Numbered from the stretch's first letter, positions 1 to 10,930 are shown. The stretch is 64,000 bases of DNA from Bordetella parapertussis (GCA_943331005.2 CALQJX020000019.1:17092-81091), one strand, 5' to 3'. Made by a program: numbers and translations. The notes: generated from the sequence alone by a model not told the origin.

Positions 1-3000
1 GTATAGGATATTATGGTAACACATTGCCATTGGCAACAATTACCAACAATACTATCTACTCAATCATTAATACTAACACTACAGCTATCGGCACTACAGT
101 ATGTGGTATCGGCACTACAAATGCTGTTGGTCCGATGATAGCAGGCAACAAGATCTATGATCTGCGCAACGCAAACACAGGTACTACTGCTACTGCTCCG
201 CCAAGGGCTGTAGGTGTACTTGTTGGTACGCCTACAACAACAGGTGCAACAGTTGTCAACAACATGATATCACTCGGTAATGCACTCACAACCAATACAT
301 CATTCACAGGTATCATGAATGCTGCAACAGGTACATTGCCAATGAATGTGTACTTCAATACAGTCAATATAGAAGGTACTGCAACAACCGGTGCTAACCC
401 ATCGGCATGTATGATAAGGGGTAACTACTCTGCTACAGCGTTTACTACACCAATGGATGTACGTAACAACATCTTCAATAACGTACGTACTGGTGGTACC
501 GGTAAACATTATGCTATTGCCAATACAGTAGGTGGTACTGCAAGTGCAACAGGCTGGGGTTCAAACGCATCGAACTACAACATCCTTAATGGTAATGCAG
601 CTACAATTGGTTTCTGGTCCGGTGATAAAACTTTTGCTACCTGGAAAACATCTTCTTTGAGTGATAACAACTCATATACTGCAAGTGCTGTAACATTTGT
701 GAACGCTGCTGCAGGTGACCTCCACATAAACATGGGTGTTATTGCTAATAACGTAGAGTCTCATGGTATAGCAATTGCCGGTTACAATACGGACTTTGAC
801 AACCAGACAAGGCCTGGTCCTACTTCTGTAAATGGCGGAGGTTTCGCTCCTGATCTTGGTGCTGATGAGTTTGATGGTAACCCATTGTCAAATCTTCCTC
901 CAACTATCACTTACACTACGCTTACCAATGCATGTGGTACAGGCGACAGGACATTCACAGCAACAATTGCTGATGGTGATCTTATCCCGATCTCGGGCAC
1001 TCTTCAGCCAAGGGTATACTTCAAGAAAGGTGCTGCCGGTACATGGTTCAGCACTCAGGGTACTCTTACTGCAGGTACTGCTGCAAACGGAACATGGAGT
1101 TTCACTATTTCAAGTTCACTCATGGGTGGTCTGGCTCTGAATGATCAGATTTTTTATTATGTAATTGCACAGGATGGTGCCACACAGATATCATCAAACC
1201 CATCTGCAGGTATGGTTGCTACAGATGTAAACACTGTAACTACACCTCCTACAACACCAAACAGCTATAACGTGCTGCTTTCATTGAGCGGTACTATACC
1301 TGTAGGTGCTGCAAGTGCTGCACCGTTCAATACTATCACAAGTGCAGTGAACGCATACAATACTGGCTGTATCTCTGGTCCGGTAGTATTCTCTCTTACA
1401 GATGCTACTTATCCTACTGAAACATTCCCGATAACAGTTCAGCTGAATCCGTTTGCAAGTGTTACCAATACGCTTACTATTCAGCCAGCTCCGGGTGTTG
1501 CCGTAAACATAAATGGTCTTGCAGCATCTCCTGCGATTTTCAAATTCCTCAATGCTAAATATGTAACATTGGATGGTTTGAATACAGGTGGTTCAAGTCT
1601 TTCATTGAATAACAACAATACCGGTACTTCTGCAACAGTTTGGTTTGCAAGTACCAACCTAGTTGGTCCTGGTAACAAATTTGTTACTGTTAGGAATACC
1701 AACATTGTAGGTGGTACTAATATTTCAGGTGCTACATCAAGCTGGGGTTTCCTGTCTGCTATAGATGGCGCAACACCAACTACTACTTCAGGTATGGATA
1801 ACGATAATATCACTATCCAGAATAATAATGTGACCAGAGTAGCATATGGTATCTATGCCTTTGGTACTGCTTATTCTTCTACTGGAGGTTTGGACAACTG
1901 GTTGATAACCGGTAATAAATTCGGTCCGGATGTAAATGATGTAACAACGAACATTTCTTACAATGGTATGTATATGGGTAGTATGATGAACCCTGTTGTT
2001 ACCAACAATACTGTACAGAATGTGGGTCTGCCTACATTAGCTTCTCAGGTAGTAGGTATCTTCTTTACCGGCCTTGTAAATGGTGCCGTTGTAAGTCAGA
2101 ACACGATAAATGGTCTGGTTTCTAATCAATGCTCCAGCTCCACAGGTGCCAACTTTGGTATAGGCTTTGGTTCTGTAAATACAATTCAGAACTGTACTAT
2201 TACCAGAAACGTGATATACAACATTAGTAACATATACAATGCAGCAAGTTGCGGACGTAGTGTAGGTATCATGATCAATACCTCTAATGGTGCAAGTAAT
2301 ACATTGATCGCAAACAACATGATCTCTGACATAAGATGTATGTCTGGAGCATCTGTTATCTATATGCCTGCAGGTATTGATATCGTAGGTACATCCGGTG
2401 GTGTTAAGGTTTATTACAATACCATTAATATGAATAGCGCGGTTGCAGGTAATAATGCTGCTACATTCTCTTCTTGTATCTACATCAGTAATGGTACCGG
2501 TTCAGGACTTGATATCAGGAATAACATATTCAGGAACAGTTACGATAACACTACCGTATCAAGTGATCTGAACTATTCTATCTATTCTGCAGTAGGTTCA
2601 TCTAATTACTCTAATATTAATTACAATAACTATTCAGTTGCCGGTACAAATCCATTGGCATTCATATTCTCTAACCAGTTCACATTGGCAAATATTCAGT
2701 CTGGATTAGGTGGTGATGCTAACTCTATGGTTTTGGCACCACAATTTATAAGCGGTACAAATTTGCGTCTGCTTGCATTTGCAGGTAACCTTCCGCTTAT
2801 AGCAGGTACTCCTGCAGTAAACGCAACTGTTGGTAATGACATAGATGGCACTACAAGGAGTGGTACAAACCCTGTAATTGGTGCTCATGAGGTAGTAATT
2901 GTTAACTGTACCGGTTCTGTAGCAGGTACTGCTGCTCCGGCAATACCAGTATTCTGCGGATCTGGTGTAACAACTATCAATACAGCGGGTACTACTCAGG

Positions 3001-6000
3001 GACTGGGTGTATCTTACCAGTGGCAGTCTTCAACCGATAGTGCTGCATGGACAAACATAAGTGGTGCAACTAGCCTTAGCTATACAATACCTACAGCTAT
3101 TTCAAATACTACTTGGTACAGGATGAAGGTAGGTTGTAGCTTCAGTGCTACATCTGATTCCGTAACTACAAAGGTTGTTATCAATCCATTCCCTGCTCCA
3201 ATTACAGGTCCTAACAAACTGTGTATCAACTCTACTTATACACTTGCCTCTGCTACACCATCAGGTATATGGAGCAGTAGTAACCCTGTTGTAGGCACTA
3301 TTAGCCCTACCGGTGTTGTTACAACAGGTGCCGGTGGAGGCAATACGATCATCAGCTATACATTGAGTACAGGTTGCCGTGTTACATCAAACGTAACAGT
3401 AAACAGTGTACTTCCTGTAGTTTCAATAAATCCAACTCCCGGTACGGTTTGCGAAGGCGGTACTTCTCTGTTGAGCAGTACTTCTACAAATCCTGGTGCA
3501 ACAGTATATACAATTGATAACATTACTTTTGCTCCGGTAACATTTACAGCAACCGGAACTTTCTCATCAGCTACTACGCCAACAACAGGTAGTAATGATG
3601 ATGGTAACTATTCTGTTCCTCTGCCATTTGCGTTTGAATTCTACGGAACTACTTATGCGGCAGGTACAAGTATGTTTATTGGCACAAATGGTTATGTTTC
3701 ATTTGTCTCAGGTATGACAACTACAAGTATCGGAACAATGCCTAACGTTTCATTCCCGGCTACAATGTCGATCTTCGGCAGGGATATGAACCTGAATACA
3801 GGCGGTAACATTACATATGGTACAACAGGTACTGCACCTAACAGGAAGTTTGTAGTAAGCTATAACAGTGTTCCTGACTTTAGTACAGGTTTGATCGAAA
3901 ATGGTCAGATAGTACTTTCTGAGGCGACAGGTAATATTGAATATCATATTACTGCTGCAGCGGCTTCAACTCACTCTATAGGTATACAGGCTGCTGCAGG
4001 CTCTGCTTCAGCTATAGTGCCAGGTCAGAACTTTTCAACAACTCCACTTACAAACACAGCATACAGATTTGTTAAACCAAGTCCTGTTTATACATGGGTT
4101 GCTGATACTTCTCTTAGCGCTACCAATATTTTGTCACCAACTGCATCACCTGTAAATGCGACTACAACATATACGCTTACAGTTACAGCATCGAACGGTT
4201 GTGTGGCAAGTGCTAATGCTACTGTGACCACAAACCCTGTACCTGCTTCAATAGGTGGTACACTTCAGGTTTGTGCAGGTCTTACAACAACACTTTCTAA
4301 CACAGCAACAGGTGGTACGTGGCAGAGCAGTAACACTGCTATTGCTACTGTAGGTTCTACAACAGGTGTTGTAACAGGTGTAACTGCCGGTACTGTAACA
4401 ATGACCTATGCATTTACTGCAGGTCTGGGTTGTTATCGTACAGCTGTAGTTACAGTAAATCCTTTGCCAACTGCAATTGCAGGTACAAACGAAGTTTGTA
4501 TTGCTTCTACTACAACTCTTACAGATGTTGATGGCGGTGGTACATGGCAGAGTGCTAATACTTCTATTGCCACTATCGGTTCTGCCGATGGTATAGTGAC
4601 AGGTGTTGTTGCAGGTACTACAAAAGTTACCTACACACTGCCTACCGGTTGTATCATAGACAGGGTGGTTACAGTTTATCCTGTGCCTTCTATAACAGTA
4701 ACACCAACTACGCCTACTACTTTCTGTATAGGTGACAGCACAAACGCATATAGCATTGCTGCTACTATGCCGGTTGCTACATTGCTTTCTCAGAACTTCA
4801 ACGGTACACTTGCCGGCTGGACAATAGAAACACCAGTTGGTTCTTCAGTAGGTGCATGGCAGATAGTTGCTTCTGGATTTGATGGTTCTTCAGGTGATGG
4901 CACTCCAATGTTACAGGCATCTGCAATGATGGAAGGCAATCAGGTAATATCAAGAGTTGTATCTCCATCCTTTGCTACAATTGGTTACGATTCTGCGAAA
5001 ATCTCTTTCAACCAGTATTTCCTGTCTGATGCATCAGATCAGGTACTTGCTGTTGAATATTCTGTAAACAACGGACCATGGGATACTGTTTACAGCTTCC
5101 TGGGTATGGCTACAGACGGTGGCAGCACATGGGCTGCAGATACACCACAGGTTATTCTCAGCCTGCCTTCAGATGCGATCAACCAGCCAAACGTAAGGTT
5201 GAGGTGGCATTATAACGGTGCATTGTATGGTTGGTTCTTAGACAACATCAAAGTAAAAGGAACACTTCCTCCTGCTACTTATACATGGACCGGTGGTAGT
5301 GATCTTTCCTGTACTACATGTACTACTCCAATGATCACTCCGGCGGCAAGTGGCACTAACATCTATACTGTTTCTGCTGTGAGTGCTGTTGGTTGTACAA
5401 CAAGCGGAAACGTGACAGTGAACGTTAATCCATTGCCTTCGGTAATAGGTGGTTCACTGGAAGTTTGTGAAGCTGCGTCGACTACACTTACAAATGCTGA
5501 TGCAGCTGGAACATGGACCAGCAGCAACACATCGGTTGCTGTTATCGGTTCTTCAACAGGCTTACTTGGTGGCATTGTTGCAGGTACTTCTATTATTACC
5601 TACACATTACCTACAGGTTGTATTCGTTCTACAGTGATCACAGTTAATCCACTTCCTGCAGTTATAACAGGTACAATGGATGTGTGTGAAGGTCTTACAA
5701 CAACTCTTGCTGATGTAACAGCAGCAGGTACATGGAGCAGCAGCAATACTGCAATAGCAGATGTGAACGCATCCGGAGTTGTTACAGGTATAGCTGCAGG
5801 TAATGCTACAGTATCTTATACTATATCGGCTACAGGTTGTTACCGTACTGCAAACATGACAGTGAATCCGTTGCCGGCAACAATAGCAGGTACACCTGTT
5901 GTTTGTGAAGGTCTTACCACATCACTTTCAAATACAAGTACAGGTGGTACATGGATGAGTGGTAATATTTCTATCGCAACTATTGGCTCTTCTACCGGTA

Positions 6001-8972
6001 TTCTTACGGGTGTACTTGCAGGAAATGCAATGATCACTTATACACTGCCAACAGGTTGTATCATAACTACTGAGGCAACAGTTAACGCCCTGCCGGCTGA
6101 TATCACTGGTACTATGGATGTGTGCGAAGGACTGACAACAGCAATGGGTGAAACAACAACCGGTGGTACATGGACAAGCAGCAACACAGCAGTTGCTGAT
6201 GTTGATGCAGCTGGCATAGTAACAGGTATTGCTGCAGGTAATGCAACAGTAACTTACACTATCACAGCTACAGGTTGTATCAAAACAACAGTAATTACTG
6301 TTAACCCGCTTCCTGCTACTATAACAGGTATACACGAAGTATGTGAAGGTCTTACTACTACACTGGCTAATACAAGTACCGGTGGTACCTGGATGAGCGA
6401 TAACACATCTGTAGCAACTATCGGTTCTGCATCAGGTGTTGTTACCGGTGTTGTTGCAGGTACTGCAAATATCACTTACACACTACCAACTGGTTGTATC
6501 ATGCCTACACAGGTTACTGTTAATGCGCTTCCTGATGTAATTACAGGTACAATGGCAGTATGTGAAGGTCTGAACACAACGCTCAGCGAAACAACGACCG
6601 GTGGCACATGGACCAGCAGCAATACAACAGTTGCTACTGTTGATGCTTTTGGTGTGGTAAGTGCGCTCGTTGCAGGAAACACAACTATTACTTATACAAT
6701 TACTGCTACAGGTTGTATCCGTACTGCTGATGTAACAGTAAATCCGCTACCAGCTGTAATAGGTGGTACACAGGCTGTATGTGAGGGTCTTACTACTACA
6801 CTGACCAACGCTACTTCAGGTGGTACATGGACAAGCACTGACAACTCTATTGCGACAATAGGTGCTACTTCTGGTATAGCTTCTGGTGTAAGTGCAGGTA
6901 ATACAAACATTACATTCACGATCACTTCTACAGGGTGTATCCGCACTACGGAACTTACAGTAAATGCAACTCCGGCTGCTATCTCTGGTACACCGGTAGT
7001 ATGTGAAAGCCTTACTACAACATTGTCTGATGCTACACCATCGGGTACTTGGAGCAGCAGCAACACAACAATGGCTACGGTTGATGCTTCGGGCATAGTT
7101 TCCGGTCTTGCTGCAGGCAACCCGATCATCACTTACATGCTGCCTACTGGCTGTATCTCTACAGTAGTAGCAACAGTAAATCCATTGCCTGCTATTATAA
7201 CAGGTACAATGAACGTATGTGAAGGTCTTACCACTACACTTGCTGATGCTACACCACTTGGTATCTGGATCAGCGATAACACATCTGTGGCTACAGTAAC
7301 TGCTTCTTCTGGTCTTGTTACAGGTATTGCTGCAGGTTCTGCAAACATTACCTATGCACTGAGCACTGGTTGTTTGCGCACTACTAATATGATCGTGAAT
7401 CCGCTTCCTGCTACAATAGGTGGTGCTTCTGAAGTATGTGCTACATCTTCAATAACTCTAACTAACGGTACTGCAGGTGGTACATGGAGCAGCAGTAACC
7501 CAACAGTTGCTACAATAGGTGCTTCTTCAGGTATACTGAATGGTGTGGTTGCAGGTTCTGCTATCATTACTTATCAATTGGCTACAGGTTGTATCAAAAC
7601 ACATGCAATGACAGTGAATGCGCTTCCGATAGTATATAATGTTACCGGTGGTGGCAGCTATTGCTTCAGCGGCGCAGGTGTAAACGTTGGAATGGCAAAC
7701 TCTGAACTGACCAACACATACAGGTTGTATAACGGTAGTACCCTTATGGCTACTGCAGCAGGTACAGGATCAACAGTATCCTTTGGTTCTATGACAGTTG
7801 CAGGTGTATACACAGTAGTAGCAACAACAACTCCTGGCTGTAACAGCAACATGAGCGGCAGTGCTACAGTAGTGATCATACCACTGGTAACTCCGGTTGT
7901 AACACTGGGCAGCACTCCTGATGATACAGTTTGCGCAGGCACATCAGTTACCTTCTCTGCAACTCCTATAAACGGTGGTACTACTCCGGCTTATGAATGG
8001 AAAGTGAATGGCACTACTGTTTCTACTATAACAGCAGCTCATACATATGTGCCGGTAAATGGTGATGTTATAACAGTTACTATGACCAGCAGCGAAGCAT
8101 GTCCTTCTCCTGCAACTGCTACAGCAGCTCAGACCATGATCGTAGTTTCTAACGAAACACCGGTTGTTACTGTGAATGTTGGTCCTAACGATACACTGTG
8201 TCAGGGTAGTACAGCAGTTTACACTGCTACATCACTCTTCGGCGGTAATGCTCCTATCTATACATGGTACAAGAACAGTGTTGCTACAGGTGCTACCGGT
8301 AGTATCTACAGCTATGTACCTGTAAATGGTGATGTGATCATGGCAAGGCTGAACAGCAACTACCTTTGTCCGATAGTGAACAATGTTGCGAGCAACAATG
8401 TGAACATGAAGATCGATAGTGTGTTTGTGCCAGTAGTTGATATCTCTGCTAATCCTGGTCTGTATATTACATATGGTACTCCTGTTACGTTCACTTCTTC
8501 TGTTACCGAGGGTGGTCCTAAACCAACTTATCAGTGGTATGTAAATTCTGTAGCCGTAAACGGTGCAACATCAAATGTTTATACAAACAGCACACTGAAC
8601 AATAATGACTCTGTAGCTTGTCTGGTATGGGGTACAGGAATGTGCTCTTACTTCACATTCAACGCGGTGAAGATGGTTGTAAGTTCAGGTGTAGATGTTG
8701 TGATCGGTCAGTCTGATATCAGAATGATGCCAAACCCGACAGAAGGTGAGTTCGTTGTGAACGGTACACTTGCTACCCGCAACAATGCTGAAGTAAACCT
8801 TGAAGTAATAGACATGCTTGGTCAGGTTGTATTCAAAGGAACTACAATTGCCAAAGCTGGTCAGCTGAATGAACGTGTGAAACTGAGCAATTCTCTTGCA
8901 AATGGTATGTACATGCTGAATGTACGTTCCGGCGGTGAACTGAAAGTATTCCACTTCGTGTTGAAACAATAA
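1..8972 (+). CDS. Giant T9SS-secreted surface protein with BIG2-type repeats (5' end outside window)
   Basis: The frame is open to the left edge, so the true start lies upstream; a TTG at 24 is only the first possible start codon visible. About 2,990 residues are present. The N-terminal third is rich in Asn/Thr/Gly beta-helix-like repeats (right-handed parallel beta-helix type). Near residues 1190-1350 there is a segment with EFYGTTY and IGTNGYVSF, and near 1590-1750 a jelly-roll-like region (NFNGTLAGWTIE). Ten Ig-like BIG2-type repeats of about 73 residues follow (GGTW.SSN..VATI..GVVTG...G), then PKD/Ig-like segments. The last 80 residues form a type A T9SS sorting domain (MMPNPTEGEFVV, DMLGQVVFKG, NGMYMLNVRSGG, ending HFVLKQ). 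It is probably exported through the Sec and T9SS systems and anchored at or released from the cell surface. An adhesin or matrix role is inferred, not shown. Confidence 0.93.
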   Translation, partial: IGYYGNTLPLATITNNTIYSIINTNTTAIGTTVCGIGTTNAVGPMIAGNKIYDLRNANTGTTATAPPRAVGVLVGTPTTTGATVVNNMISLGNALTTNTSFTGIMNAATGTLPMNVYFNTVNIEGTATTGANPSACMIRGNYSATAFTTPMDVRNNIFNNVRTGGTGKHYAIANTVGGTASATGWGSNASNYNILNGNAATIGFWSGDKTFATWKTSSLSDNNSYTASAVTFVNAAAGDLHINMGVIANNVESHGIAIAGYNTDFDNQTRPGPTSVNGGGFAPDLGADEFDGNPLSNLPPTITYTTLTNACGTGDRTFTATIADGDLIPISGTLQPRVYFKKGAAGTWFSTQGTLTAGTAANGTWSFTISSSLMGGLALNDQIFYYVIAQDGATQISSNPSAGMVATDVNTVTTPPTTPNSYNVLLSLSGTIPVGAASAAPFNTITSAVNAYNTGCISGPVVFSLTDATYPTETFPITVQLNPFASVTNTLTIQPAPGVAVNINGLAASPAIFKFLNAKYVTLDGLNTGGSSLSLNNNNTGTSATVWFASTNLVGPGNKFVTVRNTNIVGGTNISGATSSWGFLSAIDGATPTTTSGMDNDNITIQNNNVTRVAYGIYAFGTAYSSTGGLDNWLITGNKFGPDVNDVTTNISYNGMYMGSMMNPVVTNNTVQNVGLPTLASQVVGIFFTGLVNGAVVSQNTINGLVSNQCSSSTGANFGIGFGSVNTIQNCTITRNVIYNISNIYNAASCGRSVGIMINTSNGASNTLIANNMISDIRCMSGASVIYMPAGIDIVGTSGGVKVYYNTINMNSAVAGNNAATFSSCIYISNGTGSGLDIRNNIFRNSYDNTTVSSDLNYSIYSAVGSSNYSNINYNNYSVAGTNPLAFIFSNQFTLANIQSGLGGDANSMVLAPQFISGTNLRLLAFAGNLPLIAGTPAVNATVGNDIDGTTRSGTNPVIGAHEVVIVNCTGSVAGTAAPAIPVFCGSGVTTINTAGTTQGLGVSYQWQSSTDSAAWTNISGATSLSYTIPTAISNTTWYRMKVGCSFSATSDSVTTKVVINPFPAPITGPNKLCINSTYTLASATPSGIWSSSNPVVGTISPTGVVTTGAGGGNTIISYTLSTGCRVTSNVTVNSVLPVVSINPTPGTVCEGGTSLLSSTSTNPGATVYTIDNITFAPVTFTATGTFSSATTPTTGSNDDGNYSVPLPFAFEFYGTTYAAGTSMFIGTNGYVSFVSGMTTTSIGTMPNVSFPATMSIFGRDMNLNTGGNITYGTTGTAPNRKFVVSYNSVPDFSTGLIENGQIVLSEATGNIEYHITAAAASTHSIGIQAAAGSASAIVPGQNFSTTPLTNTAYRFVKPSPVYTWVADTSLSATNILSPTASPVNATTTYTLTVTASNGCVASANATVTTNPVPASIGGTLQVCAGLTTTLSNTATGGTWQSSNTAIATVGSTTGVVTGVTAGTVTMTYAFTAGLGCYRTAVVTVNPLPTAIAGTNEVCIASTTTLTDVDGGGTWQSANTSIATIGSADGIVTGVVAGTTKVTYTLPTGCIIDRVVTVYPVPSITVTPTTPTTFCIGDSTNAYSIAATMPVATLLSQNFNGTLAGWTIETPVGSSVGAWQIVASGFDGSSGDGTPMLQASAMMEGNQVISRVVSPSFATIGYDSAKISFNQYFLSDASDQVLAVEYSVNNGPWDTVYSFLGMATDGGSTWAADTPQVILSLPSDAINQPNVRLRWHYNGALYGWFLDNIKVKGTLPPATYTWTGGSDLSCTTCTTPMITPAASGTNIYTVSAVSAVGCTTSGNVTVNVNPLPSVIGGSLEVCEAASTTLTNADAAGTWTSSNTSVAVIGSSTGLLGGIVAGTSIITYTLPTGCIRSTVITVNPLPAVITGTMDVCEGLTTTLADVTAAGTWSSSNTAIADVNASGVVTGIAAGNATVSYTISATGCYRTANMTVNPLPATIAGTPVVCEGLTTSLSNTSTGGTWMSGNISIATIGSSTGILTGVLAGNAMITYTLPTGCIITTEATVNALPADITGTMDVCEGLTTAMGETTTGGTWTSSNTAVADVDAAGIVTGIAAGNATVTYTITATGCIKTTVITVNPLPATITGIHEVCEGLTTTLANTSTGGTWMSDNTSVATIGSASGVVTGVVAGTANITYTLPTGCIMPTQVTVNALPDVITGTMAVCEGLNTTLSETTTGGTWTSSNTTVATVDAFGVVSALVAGNTTITYTITATGCIRTADVTVNPLPAVIGGTQAVCEGLTTTLTNATSGGTWTSTDNSIATIGATSGIASGVSAGNTNITFTITSTGCIRTTELTVNATPAAISGTPVVCESLTTTLSDATPSGTWSSSNTTMATVDASGIVSGLAAGNPIITYMLPTGCISTVVATVNPLPAIITGTMNVCEGLTTTLADATPLGIWISDNTSVATVTASSGLVTGIAAGSANITYALSTGCLRTTNMIVNPLPATIGGASEVCATSSITLTNGTAGGTWSSSNPTVATIGASSGILNGVVAGSAIITYQLATGCIKTHAMTVNALPIVYNVTGGGSYCFSGAGVNVGMANSELTNTYRLYNGSTLMATAAGTGSTVSFGSMTVAGVYTVVATTTPGCNSNMSGSATVVIIPLVTPVVTLGSTPDDTVCAGTSVTFSATPINGGTTPAYEWKVNGTTVSTITAAHTYVPVNGDVITVTMTSSEACPSPATATAAQTMIVVSNETPVVTVNVGPNDTLCQGSTAVYTATSLFGGNAPIYTWYKNSVATGATGSIYSYVPVNGDVIMARLNSNYLCPIVNNVASNNVNMKIDSVFVPVVDISANPGLYITYGTPVTFTSSVTEGGPKPTYQWYVNSVAVNGATSNVYTNSTLNNNDSVACLVWGTGMCSYFTFNAVKMVVSSGVDVVIGQSDIRMMPNPTEGEFVVNGTLATRNNAEVNLEVIDMLGQVVFKGTTIAKAGQLNERVKLSNSLANGMYMLNVRSGGELKVFHFVLKQ
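5431..7630 (+). repeat. Tandem 219-nt coding repeats (BIG2-type Ig-like modules)
   Basis: The codons for VCEG (or variants) recur at about 5466, 5685, 5904, 6123, 6342, 6561, 6780, 7002, 7218 and 7437. The step is 219 nt seven times, 222 once, 216 once and 219 again, always a multiple of three. Each unit encodes about 73 residues with the pattern VCEGLTTTL, GGTWSSSN, VATI, G.VTG..AG, TYT, TGC, TVNPLPA. The units are diverged at DNA level but clearly homologous. Two looser copies lie upstream, near 4272 and 4497. Confidence 0.9.
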
Positions 8973-8993
8973 CCGACACTCAGTCATATTATA

Positions 8994-9024
8994 AACAGTC
9001 CCGCAATTGCGGGACTGTTTTTTT
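8994..9024 (+). terminator. Rho-independent terminator of the giant surface protein gene
   Basis: A perfect 26-nt palindrome (AACAGTCCCGCAA and its complement, 8994-9019) is followed by a run of T. It begins 22 nt after the stop codon. Confidence 0.9.
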
Positions 9025-9063
9025 ATAGGGCATGTTTGATTTTTTGCCGTTCTTTGCAATGGT

Positions 9064-10188
9064 ATGGAGCAACGGAATGCGCTTTATTATATTTTCTCTG
9101 TAGTGAGGTTATTGTTGTATCCCATAGCATTGTTGTATGGTGCAATAGTGTGGTGGAGAAACAGGATGTACGATACAGGTCTGTCTTCATCGGTAAGATT
9201 TAGTGTGCCGGTGATTGCTATTGGCAACCTGTCTACAGGAGGTACCGGTAAAACACCACATGTGGAATATCTGGTACGATTACTGCAATACAGGTATCAG
9301 GTGGCTACAATGAGCAGAGGCTACAAAAGGCGTACTCAGGGTTTCATATTAGCGGGAGAAGACAGTAACGCATTGCGTATAGGTGATGAGCCTATGCAGT
9401 ATCAACTGAAGTTTCCGGAACTTGCTGTAAGTGTTGCTGAAGAGCGTATGACCGGTATACCTGCACTACTACAGCGCAGACCAGATGTAGATGTGATATT
9501 ACTGGATGATGCCTACCAGCACCGATCTGTAAAAGCCGGTTTGAATATTTTGATCACCGATCATTCACGTCCGTTCTATAAAGATCATATTCTACCATTT
9601 GGTAGCCTGAGGGAGGGCAGAGGTGCCAGCAAGAGAGCGAATGTGATCATCGTTTCGAAATGCCCGCTCAATATTACTGCAACTGAAGCACAGAAAATAA
9701 AAGCAAACATAGCTCCGCACAATGACCAGCAGGTATTCTTTACCGGCCTGCAATACATGACTCCTTATAATTTCATTACAGGTGAGCCTGTTTCTCTGGA
9801 GCGTAAGAATGCTTTATTGGTTTGTGGCATTGCCCGTCCCGAACCGTTACTAGCCTTCATATCTCAGCAAGCTACAGGAGTGCATACGCTTTCCTATAGC
9901 GATCATCATTACTTTGTTTCTGCAGATCTGGAAGAGATAAAGTCTGCATACGTAAAATGGGATGTTGCTGAAAAGGTGATAGTAACTACCGAAAAAGATG
10001 CAGCCCGGCTGATGCTTCACTACGATAAGCTGGCAGAGTGGGGTATTACCATTGCAGTATTACCAGTAGCGGTAGTAGTATTGCTGGGAGGTGGTGAAGA
10101 ACTGGATTCTATTGTTTTGAGCTATGTAGAGAAAACGATTGCAGACAATATGGAAGACCAGTTTGCAGAGCAACCGGTATTATTTTGA
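9064..10188 (+). CDS. lpxK: Tetraacyldisaccharide 4'-kinase LpxK
   Basis: LpxK transfers phosphate from ATP to the 4' position of tetraacyldisaccharide-1-phosphate to make lipid IVA, at the inner face of the cytoplasmic membrane. The N-terminus has a hydrophobic segment (LLLYPIALLYGAIVWWRN), then the LpxK P-loop GNLSTGGTGKTPHVEYL at about residues 59-75. LLDDAYQHRSV at about 150 and TTEKDAARL at about 310 are further family motifs. The length of 374 residues is a little above usual (about 330-350). The ATG at 9064 precedes the hydrophobic anchor and is the natural start. The gene is convergent with the LysE-family gene, and the two 3' ends overlap by 9 nt. LpxK implies that this organism makes a lipid A outer membrane. 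Confidence 0.95.
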   Translation: MEQRNALYYIFSVVRLLLYPIALLYGAIVWWRNRMYDTGLSSSVRFSVPVIAIGNLSTGGTGKTPHVEYLVRLLQYRYQVATMSRGYKRRTQGFILAGEDSNALRIGDEPMQYQLKFPELAVSVAEERMTGIPALLQRRPDVDVILLDDAYQHRSVKAGLNILITDHSRPFYKDHILPFGSLREGRGASKRANVIIVSKCPLNITATEAQKIKANIAPHNDQQVFFTGLQYMTPYNFITGEPVSLERKNALLVCGIARPEPLLAFISQQATGVHTLSYSDHHYFVSADLEEIKSAYVKWDVAEKVIVTTEKDAARLMLHYDKLAEWGITIAVLPVAVVVLLGGGEELDSIVLSYVEKTIADNMEDQFAEQPVLF

Positions 10189-10860
10189 CAGGATATTGTT
10201 TATCTCTGAATTGCCACCCTTAGTTTCTTTGTTCTGTATTTTGAACAAGGTGCCTAGAAAAAGTGCAAGACCAATAAGTAAGATACATGCTGCAGAAAAG
10301 CGCTGCACATAAATGACCTTGCGCACAGTAAGTAACCTTTTGATACGATCTGCCAGAAACACTTTTGAGAAGTCTATACCAAGTATTATTACCAAAGCAG
10401 TACCGAAAAGTATGAACCTGTAAATGCCGGATGTATTTGCAGTAATAGTAACAGCTCCCAGCCAGGTAATAAGTACACCGGGATTGAGTGTGTTTACCAG
10501 AAAACCGCTCAGCCATATTTTCATTATATCTCCACTTGAAATAGTAAGTTGTGGTGCTGAAGGACGTTTGGGTTTTAACTTCTTTAGCAGCCCTACAAGA
10601 CCTATGGACATGAGTGCCACAGCACCTCCAAATGCTATATGCCTTTCATAAGGTTCCAGATACCTGAGCCAATTGGCGGCAATATTTGCAATTATAACAT
10701 ATATCGCATCGCTTACAGATACACCCAAAACAAAAGCAAGTCCGGCTTTATAACTAAAATTGAGACTATATCTAATTATAGCAAAGAGTGTAGGCCCTAC
10801 AGAAATGGCCATGAACAACCCCACCAATACCCCCTTTACTATGGCATCTATTACATGCAT
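10180..10860 (-). CDS. LysE-family amino-acid exporter
   Basis: This is a 226-residue polytopic membrane protein of the LysE/RhtB family. The N-terminal helix carries GLFMAISVGPTLFAIIRYSL, with the conserved Gly-Pro of the first LysE helix, and is followed by GLAFVLGVSVSDAIYVI. A second half carries FLVNTLNPGVLITWLGAV, again with the family Asn-Pro pattern. About six transmembrane helices can be drawn. The substrate cannot be told from sequence; LysE-family members export basic or neutral amino acids or related small molecules. It is a single gene facing lpxK, with overlapping 3' ends. Confidence 0.85.
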   Translation of the reverse strand: MHVIDAIVKGVLVGLFMAISVGPTLFAIIRYSLNFSYKAGLAFVLGVSVSDAIYVIIANIAANWLRYLEPYERHIAFGGAVALMSIGLVGLLKKLKPKRPSAPQLTISSGDIMKIWLSGFLVNTLNPGVLITWLGAVTITANTSGIYRFILFGTALVIILGIDFSKVFLADRIKRLLTVRKVIYVQRFSAACILLIGLALFLGTLFKIQNKETKGGNSEINNILSK

Positions 10861-10922
10861 AATCTATGGCAAGATAAGAAAAATTGACCCAAGAGCTTTA
10901 GGTTATTGGGTGATTTATCAAT

Positions 10923-10930
10923 TATCTTTG
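10923..10930 (+). promoter_or_regulatory. Bacteroidota -7 element upstream of purC
   Basis: TATCTTTG matches TAnnTTTG and lies 40 nt before the purC ATG. A clear -33 TTTG was not seen; TTTA at 10897-10900 has a spacing of 22. Confidence 0.6.

Noticed and set aside
5363..7567. A ladder of minus-strand reading frames of 65-146 residues opposite the BIG2 repeats
   Set aside because: They repeat with the 219-nt period of the sense gene, have Val/Pro/Thr-biased content with no domain, and are antisense shadows of the repeat codons.
9049..9056. GTTCTTTG as a -7 element for lpxK
   Set aside because: The TA pair is missing. The position 7 nt before the ATG is suggestive, but the match is too weak to list.
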